Origin: Phaseolus vulgaris
Lineage: Eukaryota; Streptophyta; Magnoliopsida; Fabales; Fabaceae
Direction of reading: 5' to 3'
Assembly (NCBI RefSeq): GCF_000499845.2
Contig: NC_023758.2
Location: forward strand, 5,435,580 to 5,499,579
DNA length: 64,000 bases
The translations under genes were made by a program, and so were the position numbers. A model generated the notes under the pieces. The model ran no database searches and had not been told where the DNA came from. It worked only from the letters and a program-made list of their open reading frames with translations. Shown here in pieces: positions 38,378-49,314 of this stretch (the first letter of the stretch is position 1; the number at the start of each line of letters is the position of its first letter).

Positions 38378-39021
38378 TGATGGAAGAGGCCCAAGCCCAT
38401 GATAGAAAAAGCCCAAGCCCAAATACAAGTTCAAGCTTCAACTCAAGCCTAACAAATAGAAGATATGGGCAAACTAAGCATCATTGGGTCTTTCTTTTGT
38501 AATTACTTTTGAGTATTTTTAGTAGAACATAAAGGGAGGTGTAGATATAAATATAAGAGGTGCAAATGTATAAAGCTAAGTCACACCTTCCATGTGACAC
38601 AAAAGAAGGTGTAGGTATAGATTTAGGAGGTGCCAAAAATAGAAACCAAGTCACACTTCCCTTGTGACTAGGAATTGGCTCCAAATTCAAATGCTTCTCA
38701 TTTGAATTTCCCTCCACTTTCTTTTTAATTTCCAGCCCCCTAAACACTATAAATAAGAGGGCTTGGCTCATGTATTTTCAAGATTAATGAGAGTAAAGTT
38801 ATGTTGCCAACATTGTGCCATACTTTGCTTTTCCCTAGTTTCTAGGATCTAATCTTCACCTTCATCACCTACCATAGGGCTGGTCGAACCTCCCTCTTCC
38901 CATACACATCATGCACTTTCAAGATCACCATAGCTCCTAGGAGGATCTTGCACATTTACATCCATGGCTTCCGCACCATTTTTCACATGATTCCGAGAAG
39001 AGCTCCATGAATTTTCCATCA
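38378..39021 (+). repeat. TGATGG-family 3' LTR, plus strand (644 bp)
   Basis: It begins TGATGGAAGAGG and ends GAATTTTCCATCA, giving the TGATGGAA/TTCCATCA inverted termini of this family. A TATA box (TATAAATA) is at 38,748-38,755. The 3' part shares the GCTTCCGCACC region with the solo LTR at 40,412-41,160. It interrupts the 3' region of the minus-strand Tat-C element. The rest of the element is missing. Confidence 0.8.
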
Positions 39022-39535
39022 CTAAGTGCATAGAGGACTCCCACACCGATCGGTCAAGGATGATGCCTTGTTTTGGGGAGAAGAGTGTTTCGCGATAACC
39101 CCTCTTGCTTGCCCCAAGGTCATCGACCCTTAACACATCGGGTCGTGTTTCCACCTTCTCACTCCTGGGATGAGAAGGGTTTTGACTAAGAGTTCTTCAG
39201 TGCCAATATTGATGTTATGCCACTTGGGTAAAGGCGTTTCTCGAAATCCTTCCTTTCCCTTCCTGGGCTTACTAGCACCCCTGGCTTTTTGAACATTAGC
39301 TGCCTGCACTCACACCTAGGGTGAGGAGGACTTTAAACCGGTTGCCATGCTCGCGCATGGGGGCGAGGAGGATTTAACTTTAAAACTTTGCAAACTTTTA
39401 TATTGATAACTTCTCTTTTATTGGGTGGCCTCATTAAAACCCATCTTCTGGGAAAAAGAGTGCCCCTGAACTGTTCAAACTGTTTATACTAGCGCGAAAG
39501 CACGACTACTTTACATTTTCAACTAAAATAGAACT
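39022..39535 (-). other. Tat-C 3' region downstream of pol
   Basis: Read on the minus strand, TTTGAACAGTTCAGGGGCAC, then TTTTAATGAGGCCACCCAAT, match the region just after the pol stop of Tat-A (52,690-52,750). Further on, a CCCC-rich block resembles the Tat-A minisatellites at 53,100. No gene is seen. It is cut at 39,021 by the TGATGG-family LTR. Confidence 0.7.
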
Positions 39536-40406
39536 TCAAGTGTGTGGCGTTCCACGTTCCGGGGATCGCCGATTGCCTCCCAGCACAGCGACCTCCGATC
39601 GCTTGTCGTCCACACCCGACGGTGGTGTCGAGGTAACATGGCACACACTTCTTTGCTGCTTGAGGCTGTTCTCGTAGCAACGCCTAGCTTCCTTTTGGTC
39701 CGACTTGATGGTGATTACCACCCCCTCCATCGACGGCAACTTCAACTTCATGTGTCTCGTCGACGGTACAACTCCTAACCTGTTGAGCGTCGGCCTTCCC
39801 AACAGTATGTTGTAGGCGGATGGGGCGTTGACCACTTGGTACTTAATTTTTTCAGTGTAGGCCACGGTCCCATCCGTGAACGTGGTCCTCAGCTCTATGT
39901 AGCCTCGTACCTCCACCTGTTCCCCTGCGAAGCCATACAAGCACCCCGGGTATGGCCTCAGATGATCAAGGGACAGCTGCAGCTTGTTGAACGCGGCCAG
40001 AGCATCACGTCCGCCGAGCTTACCTGGTCCACGAGGACCCTGTGTACCTTTCTCCATGCCGTGACGAGGGAGATGACTATAGGATCGTTGTCGTGGGGCA
40101 CAACGTCCCGGAGATCCGCCTTTGTAAACGTAATGTCAGCATCGGGGGAATGATCTTCCACCGAGTCGACAATCATCACCGACCGAGCGTACCTCTTCCT
40201 CTGAGAGGCTGTACATCCTCCTTCGGAGAAGCACCCCGCGATTGTGTGCACCTCCCCGTGCACAGGTACCTCGTGCTGCGGATCTTCTGCTGGTGGCCCC
40301 GACGCCCGATCACCTTGCGTCTCTCGCAAGTAATCGCTCAGAAAGCCACTTTTTACCAACTCCGCGAGTTGGTGTCCCAACGCCAAACAGGTGTGGAGTG
40401 AGTGGC
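39536..40406 (-). pseudogene. Tat-C gag-protease 3' part fused to the last codons of pol
   Basis: The segment resumes inside the zinc-knuckle region (GHSLHTCLALGHQL) and runs through DLRDVVPHDNDPIV to the protease. The catalytic motif reads VDQVSSADV, where the complete copy at 48,757 has VDQGSSADV, so the active-site Gly is Val. A frameshift near 39,960-40,010 separates this from LGRPTLNRLG and the end of the protease. At about 39,590 the homology jumps to the final codons of pol (TWNATHLK-like block, 39,562-39,536). All of RT, RNase H and integrase is therefore deleted. Confidence 0.85.
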
Positions 40407-40411
40407 CATAA

Positions 40412-41160
40412 TGATGGCATTTTCATGTGTTCTTCTTGAATCAAAGTAGAAAATAAGGTGCGGAAGCAATGGGTGAGATGATCAAGACCCTCCTAAGAGT
40501 TGTGTTGGCCTTGTAGGTGCATGATGAGTATGGTGTTTGAGTGGTTCGGCCAGCTCAAGGGAAAAAGGTGAAAGGATTGAAGTTTAGAGCCTAGATTTCT
40601 AGGAGAAGTAAAGCTTGTGCACAAAATTGGCAGCATAACCTTACTCAATTAAACTTGAAAATACAAGGTGTAGGCTCCTCCTTTTATAGGCTAAGGAGGA
40701 CCATAATGCAACCCTAATGCTAGCCAAATGAAATGTAAATGTGAAGCATATGGGTGCACATGGCACATGGGTGCACAAATGAGCACATGGGGAGGGGTGT
40801 GTCTAGTTTTTATGCTCACCCCCCCTCCATGGTCTTTCTAGAATGTTCACACAAATATGCTTTCTACACTACTCTAATTACTAAGCACCCCTAATGGGCC
40901 TTTATGTAACAATTACAAAGGTCTTCTCTTCCCAAAACCGTAGCTTTTACCCATGTGTATGTGAAGCTAGACGGTCTAGAAGGAATCCTCATCATGGCCT
41001 AGACGCTCCTTATGTAGCCGCTCCTCATCATGGCCTAGACGCTCCTCTTCATGGGCTAGACGCTCCTTTTTGAGTCTGGACGCTCCTCATTATAGGCTAG
41101 ACTGTCTAGTCTTGGAGGCTTGGCTTTCATCGTGTGGTGAGCTTGGGCGCTCCTCCATCA
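40412..41160 (-). repeat. Solo LTR of a TGATGG-family element (749 bp, TSD CATAA)
   Basis: It has TGATGG...CCATCA ends and a perfect 5-bp target duplication CATAA (40,407-40,411 and 41,161-41,165). It splits a Tat-C zinc-knuckle codon series (CEFHQAY / GHSLHTC). The TATA-like TATAAAAGGAGG on the minus strand (about 40,677-40,688) sets the orientation. A minisatellite of GGCCTAGACGCTCCT-type units lies at about 40,965-41,110. With no internal region, it is what remains after LTR-LTR recombination. Confidence 0.9.
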
Positions 41161-41165
41161 CATAA

Positions 41166-41492
41166 GCCTGGTGAAACTCACACCACACATTCTTCTTCCT
41201 TCCGAGCACCTTGTCAGTCTTCTCTGGTGCTCGTAACCTTGCCGCTATGGCTTGAATGGCGATCAGCTCCGCCAATTCCACCACAAAGTCAAACCTAGGG
41301 GGCGCGTTGCTCTCCCCCGAGCGCCCCCTGCCCTGGTCCTTCCTAGGCTCGTAAGGGCGAGGCTTCCCCTGATCCTTCTTTCCTTCTTTGGCCTCATGCA
41401 CCCTCATCGGCTGCTGAGACCTGCTCGGTCCTCCGTGCGACTTGGTCGGGGGCGCGCTTCCCCTCTTCTCAGAAACCTCTGTTTCTGCCACG
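41166..41492 (-). pseudogene. Tat-C gag, middle segment
   Basis: The minus strand continues gag from the insertion point at 41,493: AETEVSEKRGSAPP, a basic linker, ELAELIAIQAIAARL, and the start of the zinc knuckle WCEFHQAY, which the solo LTR interrupts. The upstream part of the same gag lies at 59,764-60,540. Confidence 0.88.
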
Positions 41493-41497
41493 ATGTC

Positions 41498-42141
41498 TAA
41501 TGGAAAAACGATCTTCTTTTAGTAATGATCTTTGTAATTTCTTCTTTGGATGAATGATGAAGGAGATATGATGAGCGGAAGCATTAAAGAAACTCAAGAG
41601 GAGTATCCATGGATTGAAGTGGAGTAGGAATTTGTGAGAGTGAGAGGTGAGGCCAACTCACTACAAAAGAGTCTAGGCTAAGTCTTGAAGGAGACTAACC
41701 TAGGGAGAACTTAAGAACAAGTAGAATGGCCAAAATTAGGCAGTATTTCATTACTAATTCAAAGTTAAAGAAATACATGTATAAGAAACTCCTATTTATA
41801 GGATAAAGTCTCTCAAAAACTCTCAAATGAGAGTGTGACAAGTGTCACCACCTTATTGGTGCAAATTCTCTCCATTAAGGAGAAGAAGACATGTGGAGAC
41901 TCATGTCTTCCTTGCCTACATTTTTATTTGCACCCCTCTTTTACTATTTTACACATTACTTTGTTTTCTATTTACATCTTTCTCTACTTTGATCCAAAAT
42001 ACAAGGCCCAAAACTTCCTAACTACTCTATACAATTTTTACAAGGCTAAGAAGAAGAAAAAGACTTTACAAACTCTTCATTAAAACTCGATCTTCATCTA
42101 TCATCTTGGCCAAAAGTTTTGAGGCTGGACGGTTTCCATCA
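41498..42141 (-). repeat. 3' LTR of the gag-only element (644 bp)
   Basis: It is nearly identical to 59,118-59,758. The first bases read TAATGGAAA where the other LTR has TGATGGAAA, so the terminal TG carries a G-to-A change. It ends TTTCCATCA. A TATA-like TATAAATAGGA on the minus strand is at 41,791-41,801. Confidence 0.9.
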
Positions 42142-42162
42142 TCCCCTCCCTCTTGAAAAGGA
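42142..42162 (-). promoter_or_regulatory. Polypurine tract of the gag-only element
   Basis: The minus strand reads TTTTCAAGAGGGAGGGGA directly before the LTR start, the same tract as at 38,361-38,377. Confidence 0.75.
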
Positions 42163-42444
42163 TTTGTCCTCAGATCTGAATAATGCTCAATGACAGCAAC
42201 CTCTGTTTATTTGATGTTTTCCTCCTGGGTCAAATGTCAATGTGCAATAAACATCAAACAAACATGAGATAAATTTCCTTTTTAAAAGAAAATTAAAAGA
42301 AAAGAAAACTAAACAAAAATAAGTCCCCTCTTCTTTAAAATTCTTTTTAAAGAAAAACATAAGGCTCATTTCAAAATTATTTTTGTTTACTTTGTGTTGT
42401 TTATTGCCCAAGCTAGGCAACAACATCACAAAGTGTTGTTTTTG
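42163..42444. other. 3' untranslated stretch of the gag-only element
   Basis: AT-rich sequence between gag and the polypurine tract. I see no gene or clear signal in it. Confidence 0.5.
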
Positions 42445-43480
42445 TTATTTTTGTGAAGAAGAATGAGCATTATATAATTGAAAAGAAGAGTTCAAAGTAT
42501 TGCAATCCCCATTTAAGGATTCTTTCTCAACCATGCTTTCAGGGGGTGTCATAAAAGACTCTTCTTCTTTGTGGGTTTCCTCTTCTTCTTCCTTTTCAAT
42601 CAAACATTCTTCTGTATTTTCTGTGGAGGAAATATTTATATCTATATTTGGTTCAGCTCCAAACATAGATTTTTCTTCAAGCACATCCTCACAAGGGTTT
42701 TTCTAGAGAAGATAAAATGTTATCGATATCTGATTCAACTCGAGAAAAAGAGTTTTTTGTATTTTCCTTTTCTATCATCACTTTTTCTCTCTTTTCTTTC
42801 TCTTCTCTATTTTTCCTTTCTTTCTCCACTCTTTCCCTTTTCTATCATCACTTTTTCTCTCTTTTCTTTCTCTTCTCTATTTTTCCTTTCTTTCTCCACT
42901 CTTTCCCTTTTCTCCTTCACTTCTTTCTTTCTCACAAGAGCTTGGAATTTTTCTCTAAACTCTTTTTCTCTTCTAGCATACTCTTTTTCTCTGTATATAA
43001 AATTTCTTCCTTTTTCTACAAGCTCTTTCATTTCTTCTCTAAGCTTTTTCTTTTTCACATATGAAGGTGGAACAAACTTTCTTCTCATACACATCTTCAA
43101 TTCATCCCAATTAAGTACTTCTGATTTTCTGCCATTTATAACATCAGTTTCCCTTTTTGTCCACCAAGACCTAGCATATTCTTGAAAACTTAGGGTAGCC
43201 ATGGAAAATCTGCTAAATTCATCCAATTGATGTTTTTCAAGGATTTGATCAACTTTCGTTTCCCATTCTAAATATGCTTCAACATTTTTATTTCCATCAA
43301 AGTAAGGAATGTATATTTCAGGCTCGGTAGAATAATATAAACTTCCAGGCTTAAAACGCATCCCTTCTTTTTTTTAGGGTTATAAATCTTTCTTCTACTA
43401 TGATGATAAGTATACATAGACATATTAAGCTTTGTATTTAAAAGATTTTTCACAAGAAGGAAAGTGAGTTTAGCACACAA
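42445..43480 (-). pseudogene. gag of the non-autonomous TGATGG-family element (frameshifted)
   Basis: The recognisable core is at 43,361-42,807: DGNKNVEAYLEWETKVDQIL, MATLSFQEYARSWWTKR and LKMCMRRKFVPPSYV. It aligns by eye with the chromovirus gag ([39 protein letters not shown]). A highly charged Lys/Glu/Arg coiled tail follows. The upstream start (about 43,480) is separated by a frameshift in a T run at 43,367-43,375. An exact 70-bp tandem duplication (42,771-42,910) breaks the frame at the 3' end, and an acidic tail continues in another frame to 42,445. No zinc knuckle is seen. Confidence 0.8.
42771..42910 (-). repeat. Exact 70-bp tandem duplication in gag tail
   Basis: TCTATCATCACTTTTTCTCT begins at 42,771 and again at 42,841, and the two 70-bp units look identical. 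Because 70 is not a multiple of three, the duplication shifts the gag frame. Confidence 0.9.
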
Positions 43481-45689
43481 GGTAAATTCCCAAGAAAGAG
43501 AGGTGGGTCACAATGGACACTCTTAAGTACCAAGTCCTTCCTAGCCAGAACTTATCCCAATGCACTTCACAAATCTCCTTCCAATGAAAACTTCTTCAAC
43601 ACAAACAAAGAGTTTTCTAAAGAAAGAAACTAAAAGAAAGTTTTTTTTAAAAACTAAGAATTTAAATTGCAAAAATTTAAACTAGACGACTCCTAATGGT
43701 GAGGCTTGTTGGCACTTGTGAACCTTCAAGACACACTCACCGTCTAAAGCGTGTATCTAATAAGAAAATTAAAGAAAACTTGTAGGAGATGGAAGAACAC
43801 CAAAGGCTCTTCCAAGACACCTAAAGTAAAGATAATGGCCAAATTACAAAACAATTGAAATCACACAAAATTTTAAAAAAAATAATAATCTTCAAAGTTT
43901 TCTTCTCTTCTCTCACAAGTGTTTCTCTCCAAGCCTTTACTTGTTTGTCCTCCAAAGGTGAGTACCCCTTGCAAAGTCATTTGCCTTCTCTTAGGATGCT
44001 ACCTAGAAGTTAGCTCAATTCTCACAAGGAACAAATTCAAGGTATATTCCACTTCAAGAGGTCAATAATAAAAGCAATAAAAGCTCAATTTGAAGAGTGA
44101 AACTCAAAAGAGATTAGAGATGACAAACACAAAGATTATCCATAAAATCAAGACAAGCAAAAAATTAAAGGTTTTCAAGAAAATAGGCACTCAAAAGAAG
44201 CACCTAAAGATTGGCACTAGAATTGGATTACAAAAAGAAAAACAAAGAATGATGAAAATTCTGAGTAGACCATGAAATCCAAAATGTTGTTGCCCAATGT
44301 AGCTTGGTCCAAAGAACTCAATTCTAGCGAGTCCCGCACTAAGGAACTCTAGTTGCCAAATTTCTCACCAAAATTTACGCTCCCTCATTATTCAACAAAT
44401 TGCATTTAACTTTAAAGAATGGGTCCCACCGTGTGATTGCAAATTCCAGTAGCTGCCAATACACACTTCTAATTACTCAACACATAACTAATTTTTGTTA
44501 GTTAAAAGCACCCACAATCACGCTTTCACCAATTCAACAATTTCCAATTTGCTTTCACTGATTCTACTTTAATTTCTTCAATTAATTGCACACCTTGCTA
44601 GTACATGATTCACCTGCACCTTCGGCACACCATTTCTCATCAAATTCTTCAAATTTACGGACCCCACAATTCACTGCATTAGCTTCAATCAATTTGTAAT
44701 TCACAAATTGAATTCAAATGTAGACATACTTTTTTTTATTTAATTAAAATCTGCACCAAAATGATCAACAATTTCAAGCAATCAAATCTGAATCAGAACA
44801 GCTAGTATGAAGGACCTACGCTTGTCAATTACAATTTCAAAATTCACCAACAGCTTCACTTTTCCAATTTCACAAGCTAAACCAGAAAATTCAGCACCAA
44901 GACAGCAACTACATGGCACCAAAGTCAGAAACTATAATTTCTACTAACCACGAGGAATTCAATTTCCAATTAACCAGTGAATGCAACCAATCTTATGCAT
45001 AAATTCTGCACTGAAGTAGGCAAAATTGCACCAACAATAAAGAACTGAACTGTTTTGTTTGAATTGCAACTTAATCACAAAAATCACCTCTGAATCAAAT
45101 ACGGAAGTTGCGAATTCAATTCCAGTTAGCACAAATCAATAACAAGTATTTACCAATACAGTTCTTGCAATTCAATCACACTCCAATGCCAATTTCAGTG
45201 TTTTATATTTTAAACAAACAGTTGGCGCGCACACTTCAATGTATCAAACTGACTCAACAATTACAAAGTATTTTCCAGAAACGCTAAATTATGAATTGGA
45301 ATAACTCTCTAGAAATTGCTTCACCTTAATCAATTGAATGACTAACCTTCTCAAAATCACTTCAATTTCACTTCCGCGTTTGAGAAGACGAAGCTGTGTG
45401 CACAATCATATAATGCAGTTTCTTCGTTCCTCTACTCTAGTCACTAGAGAACGCCGCACCAGTTCTTTGATTAATCCAACACAAATCCGTTCGTTCAACG
45501 TCTCAATCACGATTCTCGATTTGTACCGAAAAGAACTTAATAGTGTTCAAATTGCTCAGGACAAAACGACGAATAAAACAAATTGCTTCAATGCTTTAAC
45601 AATCCAGTACAGAAACCGATTCCAATCGTAGATTTCCAAAATCGCTCCAAAAAGAAATGAAGAACCAGATGACCGCAAAAGCAGAATCA
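43481..45689. other. Non-coding internal region of the gag-only element (left part)
   Basis: About 2.2 kb of AT-rich sequence between gag and the nested Tat-A insertion. No domain, RNA gene or ordered repeat was recognised. By position it is the long 5' leader of the element, continued at 58,145-59,097. Confidence 0.6.
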
Positions 45690-45694
45690 CAAAT

Positions 45695-46514
45695 TGTACC
45701 GCCCTGGTAGTCGGAAGTGATGACGTGGCATCAAGCTACAGTATAGGCGTGTTGACAAGACGCCAGATTGGCAGAAGGAAAGGAAGTCGGGGGGCTTGTG
45801 TAGTCGCCAGTTATGTAGTTGGCGTGCTCCGATCTCCAGCATACCAGAACCGGCGATCACCGGGTTAAAGATGAAGTCGCCAGATGTAAACTCAGGCGAC
45901 CAAGGGATTGGAGATCGCCAGAGCAAGCACATCGCCGAAGATGAAGGTGGTGCAGATCATGAAGGCGGCCGGCGAGACCACAGGGAAGGTGTACGAAGGC
46001 ACCCTAACTCGCCAATTCTAGTAGGGATCGCGCTCCCAAGTTAGCTATGCACTGGGCAGTACCATGCATAAGTAACTTAGCCAGAAGAGAGTCAGAAGCA
46101 GCGCCCAAGTCAAGGAGGCTCCAGATGATGACACGTGTACGACTGGATGCGAGCCACGTGTCCAGCTGCGTAACTGCCAGGAGAGAGAAAGTGACCAGGT
46201 ATAAAAGGGTTTCCCAACGAACTTTCGAGGTACACACGTTCAGATTGTATTCTTTACGCTTGCGAGTTCTTGAGCATACTGTGAGAGAGAACATTGCACG
46301 GTTCCTTGAGAGTTCTTGAGTGTTTGCTCTTGAAGTATTTGGTGGTTCAGTCACTGACTTGGGCGTTGGAGTGCGATCGGCCGCAGTGGTGCCGCTCTGT
46401 TCTTTTGCAGGTTCTTGAGGTGGATCGTGACGAAGGACGGAGGTTGAAGCGGTGCGCACGTCGATCCAAGTTTGACGAGGCAAGTTCCAACGTTTTGGTC
46501 AACAGGCAGGATCA
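45695..46514 (+). repeat. Tat-A 5' LTR (820 bp)
   Basis: TGTACCGCCC...GGCAGGATCA. It carries ACGT-core motifs TGACGTGGCA near the start and ACACGTGT and CCACGTGT about 60-90 bp upstream of the TATA box at 46,200. The 10 differences from the 3' LTR are all substitutions. Confidence 0.95.
46200..46208 (+). promoter_or_regulatory. TATA box in Tat-A 5' LTR
   Basis: TATAAAAGG lies 505 bp from the LTR start, and the identical element is at 57,825-57,833 in the 3' LTR. Transcription would start about 30 bp downstream, leaving a U3 of roughly 535 bp. Confidence 0.7.
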
Positions 46515-46816
46515 CAAATCTTCGGAATCGGAAGTGAAGCGGAAGAAGAACTTACATGAATAAATTCATTCTTCACTGTTTTAATTCTTCGATTTTCGAT
46601 TCACCAAACCAACTCGATCGTGATTCAAACAGATTTCTCCAATCGTCTTCTCCGTTCACCGGTTTCGCTGGAAAACGCCACTGCCGTTTGCTATTCTTTC
46701 GTTTCCAATACCTCCACGCGCGATTCTGATTTAGGTCATCGGAAATCACTAACCTCCGATTGGCACCGTTACTATTCTTCGATCAATCTTCGCACACCGA
46801 TCATCAGGCAGGATCA
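46515..46816 (+). repeat. Copied 3'-flank inserted between 5' LTR and primer site
   Basis: 46,515-46,801 repeats 58,140-58,426, that is the CAAAT target repeat plus 282 bp of DNA outside the element's 3' end, with only 2 differences in 287 bp. It is followed by CAT and the last 12 bases of the LTR again (46,805-46,816), then the primer site. The fragment copies at 285 and 10,510 go straight from LTR to primer site, so this piece is an acquisition in this copy. Confidence 0.93.
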
Positions 46817-47226
46817 TCAGGCGCCCACCGTGGGGCCGTGTAAAACTTGTTCCCATCCACAGCGTGAGTTCTTGGAGGTTTTCGTAGTTTCCTGCGTGGT
46901 TGTGTGCTGGTGCAACCATCGTTCGCTGTTCGTTTGATATTTGTTCGGTGATTTCACGTTTTCCACTGTTCGTTTGGGTTTTTGTTCGGTGAAGTGAAGT
47001 TTTCTGCTGTTTACGCGAGATTTGTCCGGTGAAGTTTGAGTTCTTTGGCTCGTTCCGTTATCCGTGGGAGAAGCGGTAGTTTCCGGTGGAGTTGCAGGTT
47101 TCTGTGGAGGTTCGCTGTGTTCTTGAGTTTTCTTGCGGAGTTTCGCGCAGTTTTGACCGATTGATCGCTGAGTCGATCGCCGTTGAAGGAAGTGTTGTTC
47201 ATTACTCTGCGATTTGCTAAGTTTTC
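46817..47226 (+). other. Tat-A primer-binding region and leader
   Basis: TCAGGCGCC-CACCGTGGGGCC at 46,817-46,837 is the primer-site region, with A in place of the first pairing T. The non-coding leader extends to the gag ATG at 47,227. The 302-bp insertion before it moves the primer site away from the LTR end. Confidence 0.75.
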
Positions 47227-49314
47227 ATGAGAAAAATGAGAAGCAACCGTTCAAGTCCAGTTGCGCCCGTTGCTGCTGAAGGCGCCGCCGCCATGACCAT
47301 GGCGCAGATGGTAGAGATTATGCGCTCGTTGCAGGCAACCGTGGAAGCCTCGCGCCTAGAACAGGCGAGAATGCATGAGGACCTGGCCGCCTCTCGGGCC
47401 TGGAATGACGAGCTTAGCAAGGTGACTGAAGAGCTGCGTCAAGCTCTTCAGGAGCAGCAAGGGCGTCCTGTTGCTGAAGAGGTCGCGCCGTCGACGCCGC
47501 CTCGTGTTTTTCCTATGCCTTTCGCTTAGGCGATTACTGACACGCCTATTCCTGCGAGTGTGGTACCTGTTAAGGCTGTTTTTACCGGCGTGGAGGATCC
47601 TGAGGCTCATCTCACCACGTTTCATACGCAGATGATGCTGTCAGGAGGATCAGACGCCGTATACTGCAAGATGTTCGTGAGCACACTCCAGGGAACGGCG
47701 TTGGAGTGGTTTGTGAGCCTGCCTAACGGTCACATAACCAATTTCCAACAGTTCTCGAAGATTTTCGTCGAGCAGTACATCGTGAATAAGGCACCGCCCA
47801 GGGTGTCTTACGATTTGTTTGATATAAGGCAATATCAGGGAGAGTCCCTCAGGGACTACTTGAATCGCTTTGGGGCGCAGATGGTCAGATCGCCGGCCAA
47901 AGATGAAGAAATGCTGGTCTATGCATTTAAGAAGGGCGTGCTGCTGGGACCATTCTGCGAGGCATTGATCAGGGCTCACCCCGCCACGTTTGTTGAGGTT
48001 AGGCGACTTGCGGTGGCCCACATCGCCGACGAGAGTGAAGTCGCCGAGAAGAGAGGAAGCGTGGCTCCCGCTAGGCCACGCGCCCAGACCAGGATCCAGC
48101 CACAGAGGGTGCTGGAAACAGCGGCGGCCAGAAGGGATCAGAGGACTCGCCATCCTTATGATCCAAGGAAGAACAAGGGCAGGGGCCAAGGGCGCCAGCA
48201 ACCAGCACGCCGGGAATACAATCGCCCGCCTAAGCACAAGTTTGTCATGGGATTGGCGGACCTGATCGCCATCCCCAATATATCTGCTAGGCTGAAAGCG
48301 CCAGAGAAGGTGGGCGACAAGGTGCTGGGACCAAAGCCAGACGCTTGGTGTGAGTTTCACCAGGGCTTTGGCCACACCGTGGATTCGTGCTTAGCTTTAG
48401 GATACCAGCTCGACGATCTGGTTAAGAGCGGGTTCCTAAATGACTATTTGCTGGATAGAAAGACGGGGGGCGCGTCGAGCTCCCAACCAGCAGGTGGAGA
48501 AGCTCAACAGCACGAGATGCCTACGCACGGGGAAATCCACACCATTGCAGGGGGTTTCTCAGGGGGTGGATGCACCGCATCACAGAGGAAGAGGTACGCG
48601 AGGTCTGTGATGACGGCGGATATGTTTGAAGACCACTCGCCGGAAGTGGATATTACATTCACCAAGCAGGATCTCCGGGACGTTGTGCCTCATGACAACG
48701 ATCCCATAGTAATCTCATTGATTACAGCAGGAAGAAAAGTCCACAGGGTTCTGGTGGACCAAGGGAGCTCGGCAGACGTGATGTTCTGGTCGACTTTCAC
48801 GCAGTTGGAGCTGCCCCTTGACCAGCTGAGGCCCTATGGAGGGTGTTTGTATGGTTTCGCTGGTGACCAGGTGGAGGTCAGGGGGTACATAGAGTTGAGG
48901 ACTACGTTTACAGATGAGGCGGGTTCGAGAACGGAGAAAATCAAATACCTTGTTGTAAACGCTCCTTCAGCATACAACATCCTGTTGGGAAGACCCACGC
49001 TCAACAGGATAGGTGCCATACCGTCGACCCGGCACATGAAGGTGAAGTTGCCGTCTATGGAGGGGGTGGTGATCACCATCAAATCCGATCAGAAAGAAGC
49101 GAAGAAGTGCTATGAGAATAGCCTGAAAAACAAAAGATCGGTGAGTTACGTAACAACCACCCCGCCTCCCGGTGTGAAGCTTAGGTCGACGGTGATAGAG
49201 GAGACCGCCGGAAGAGACGTGGAGATGGTGGACGCTGATCTGGGGGAGGGGAACGCCGGTCTGGAGGAAGAAGAGGCGAGGAATCGCCAGAGCGGTGATC
49301 GCCAGAGAAACTAG
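47227..49314 (+). pseudogene. Tat-A gag-protease with one nonsense codon
   Basis: One long reading of 695 codons with a single in-frame TAG at 47,527-47,529, where the related copy at 993-995 has CAG. Order: coiled-coil N-terminus with MAQMVEIMRSLQA; capsid core (LEWFVSLPNGHITNFQQFSK, QYQGESLRDYLNRFGAQM); Arg/Pro linker; a C-x2-H-x4-H-x4-C zinc-knuckle variant (WCEFHQGFGHTVDSC); DLRDVVPHDNDPIV; and an aspartic protease with VDQGSSADVMF and ILLGRPTLNR. It ends with TAG at 49,312, overlapping pol by 20 bp in another frame. Translation from the first ATG would stop after 100 residues. Confidence 0.92.

Noticed and set aside
38909..39154. Minus-strand 81-codon open frame as a possible gene
   Set aside because: It spans the end of the TGATGG-family LTR and the Tat-C 3' region. 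The same DNA is recognisable as LTR in the solo copy at 40,450-40,560.
42571..43185. Phe/Ser-rich plus-strand frame that looks like a membrane protein
   Set aside because: It is the complement of the Lys/Glu-rich gag tail on the minus strand, including a 70-bp duplication.
45300..45640. A plus-strand 97-codon frame just before the Tat-A insertion
   Set aside because: It lies in the leader of the gag-only element, has no domain and has AT-rich random-like composition.
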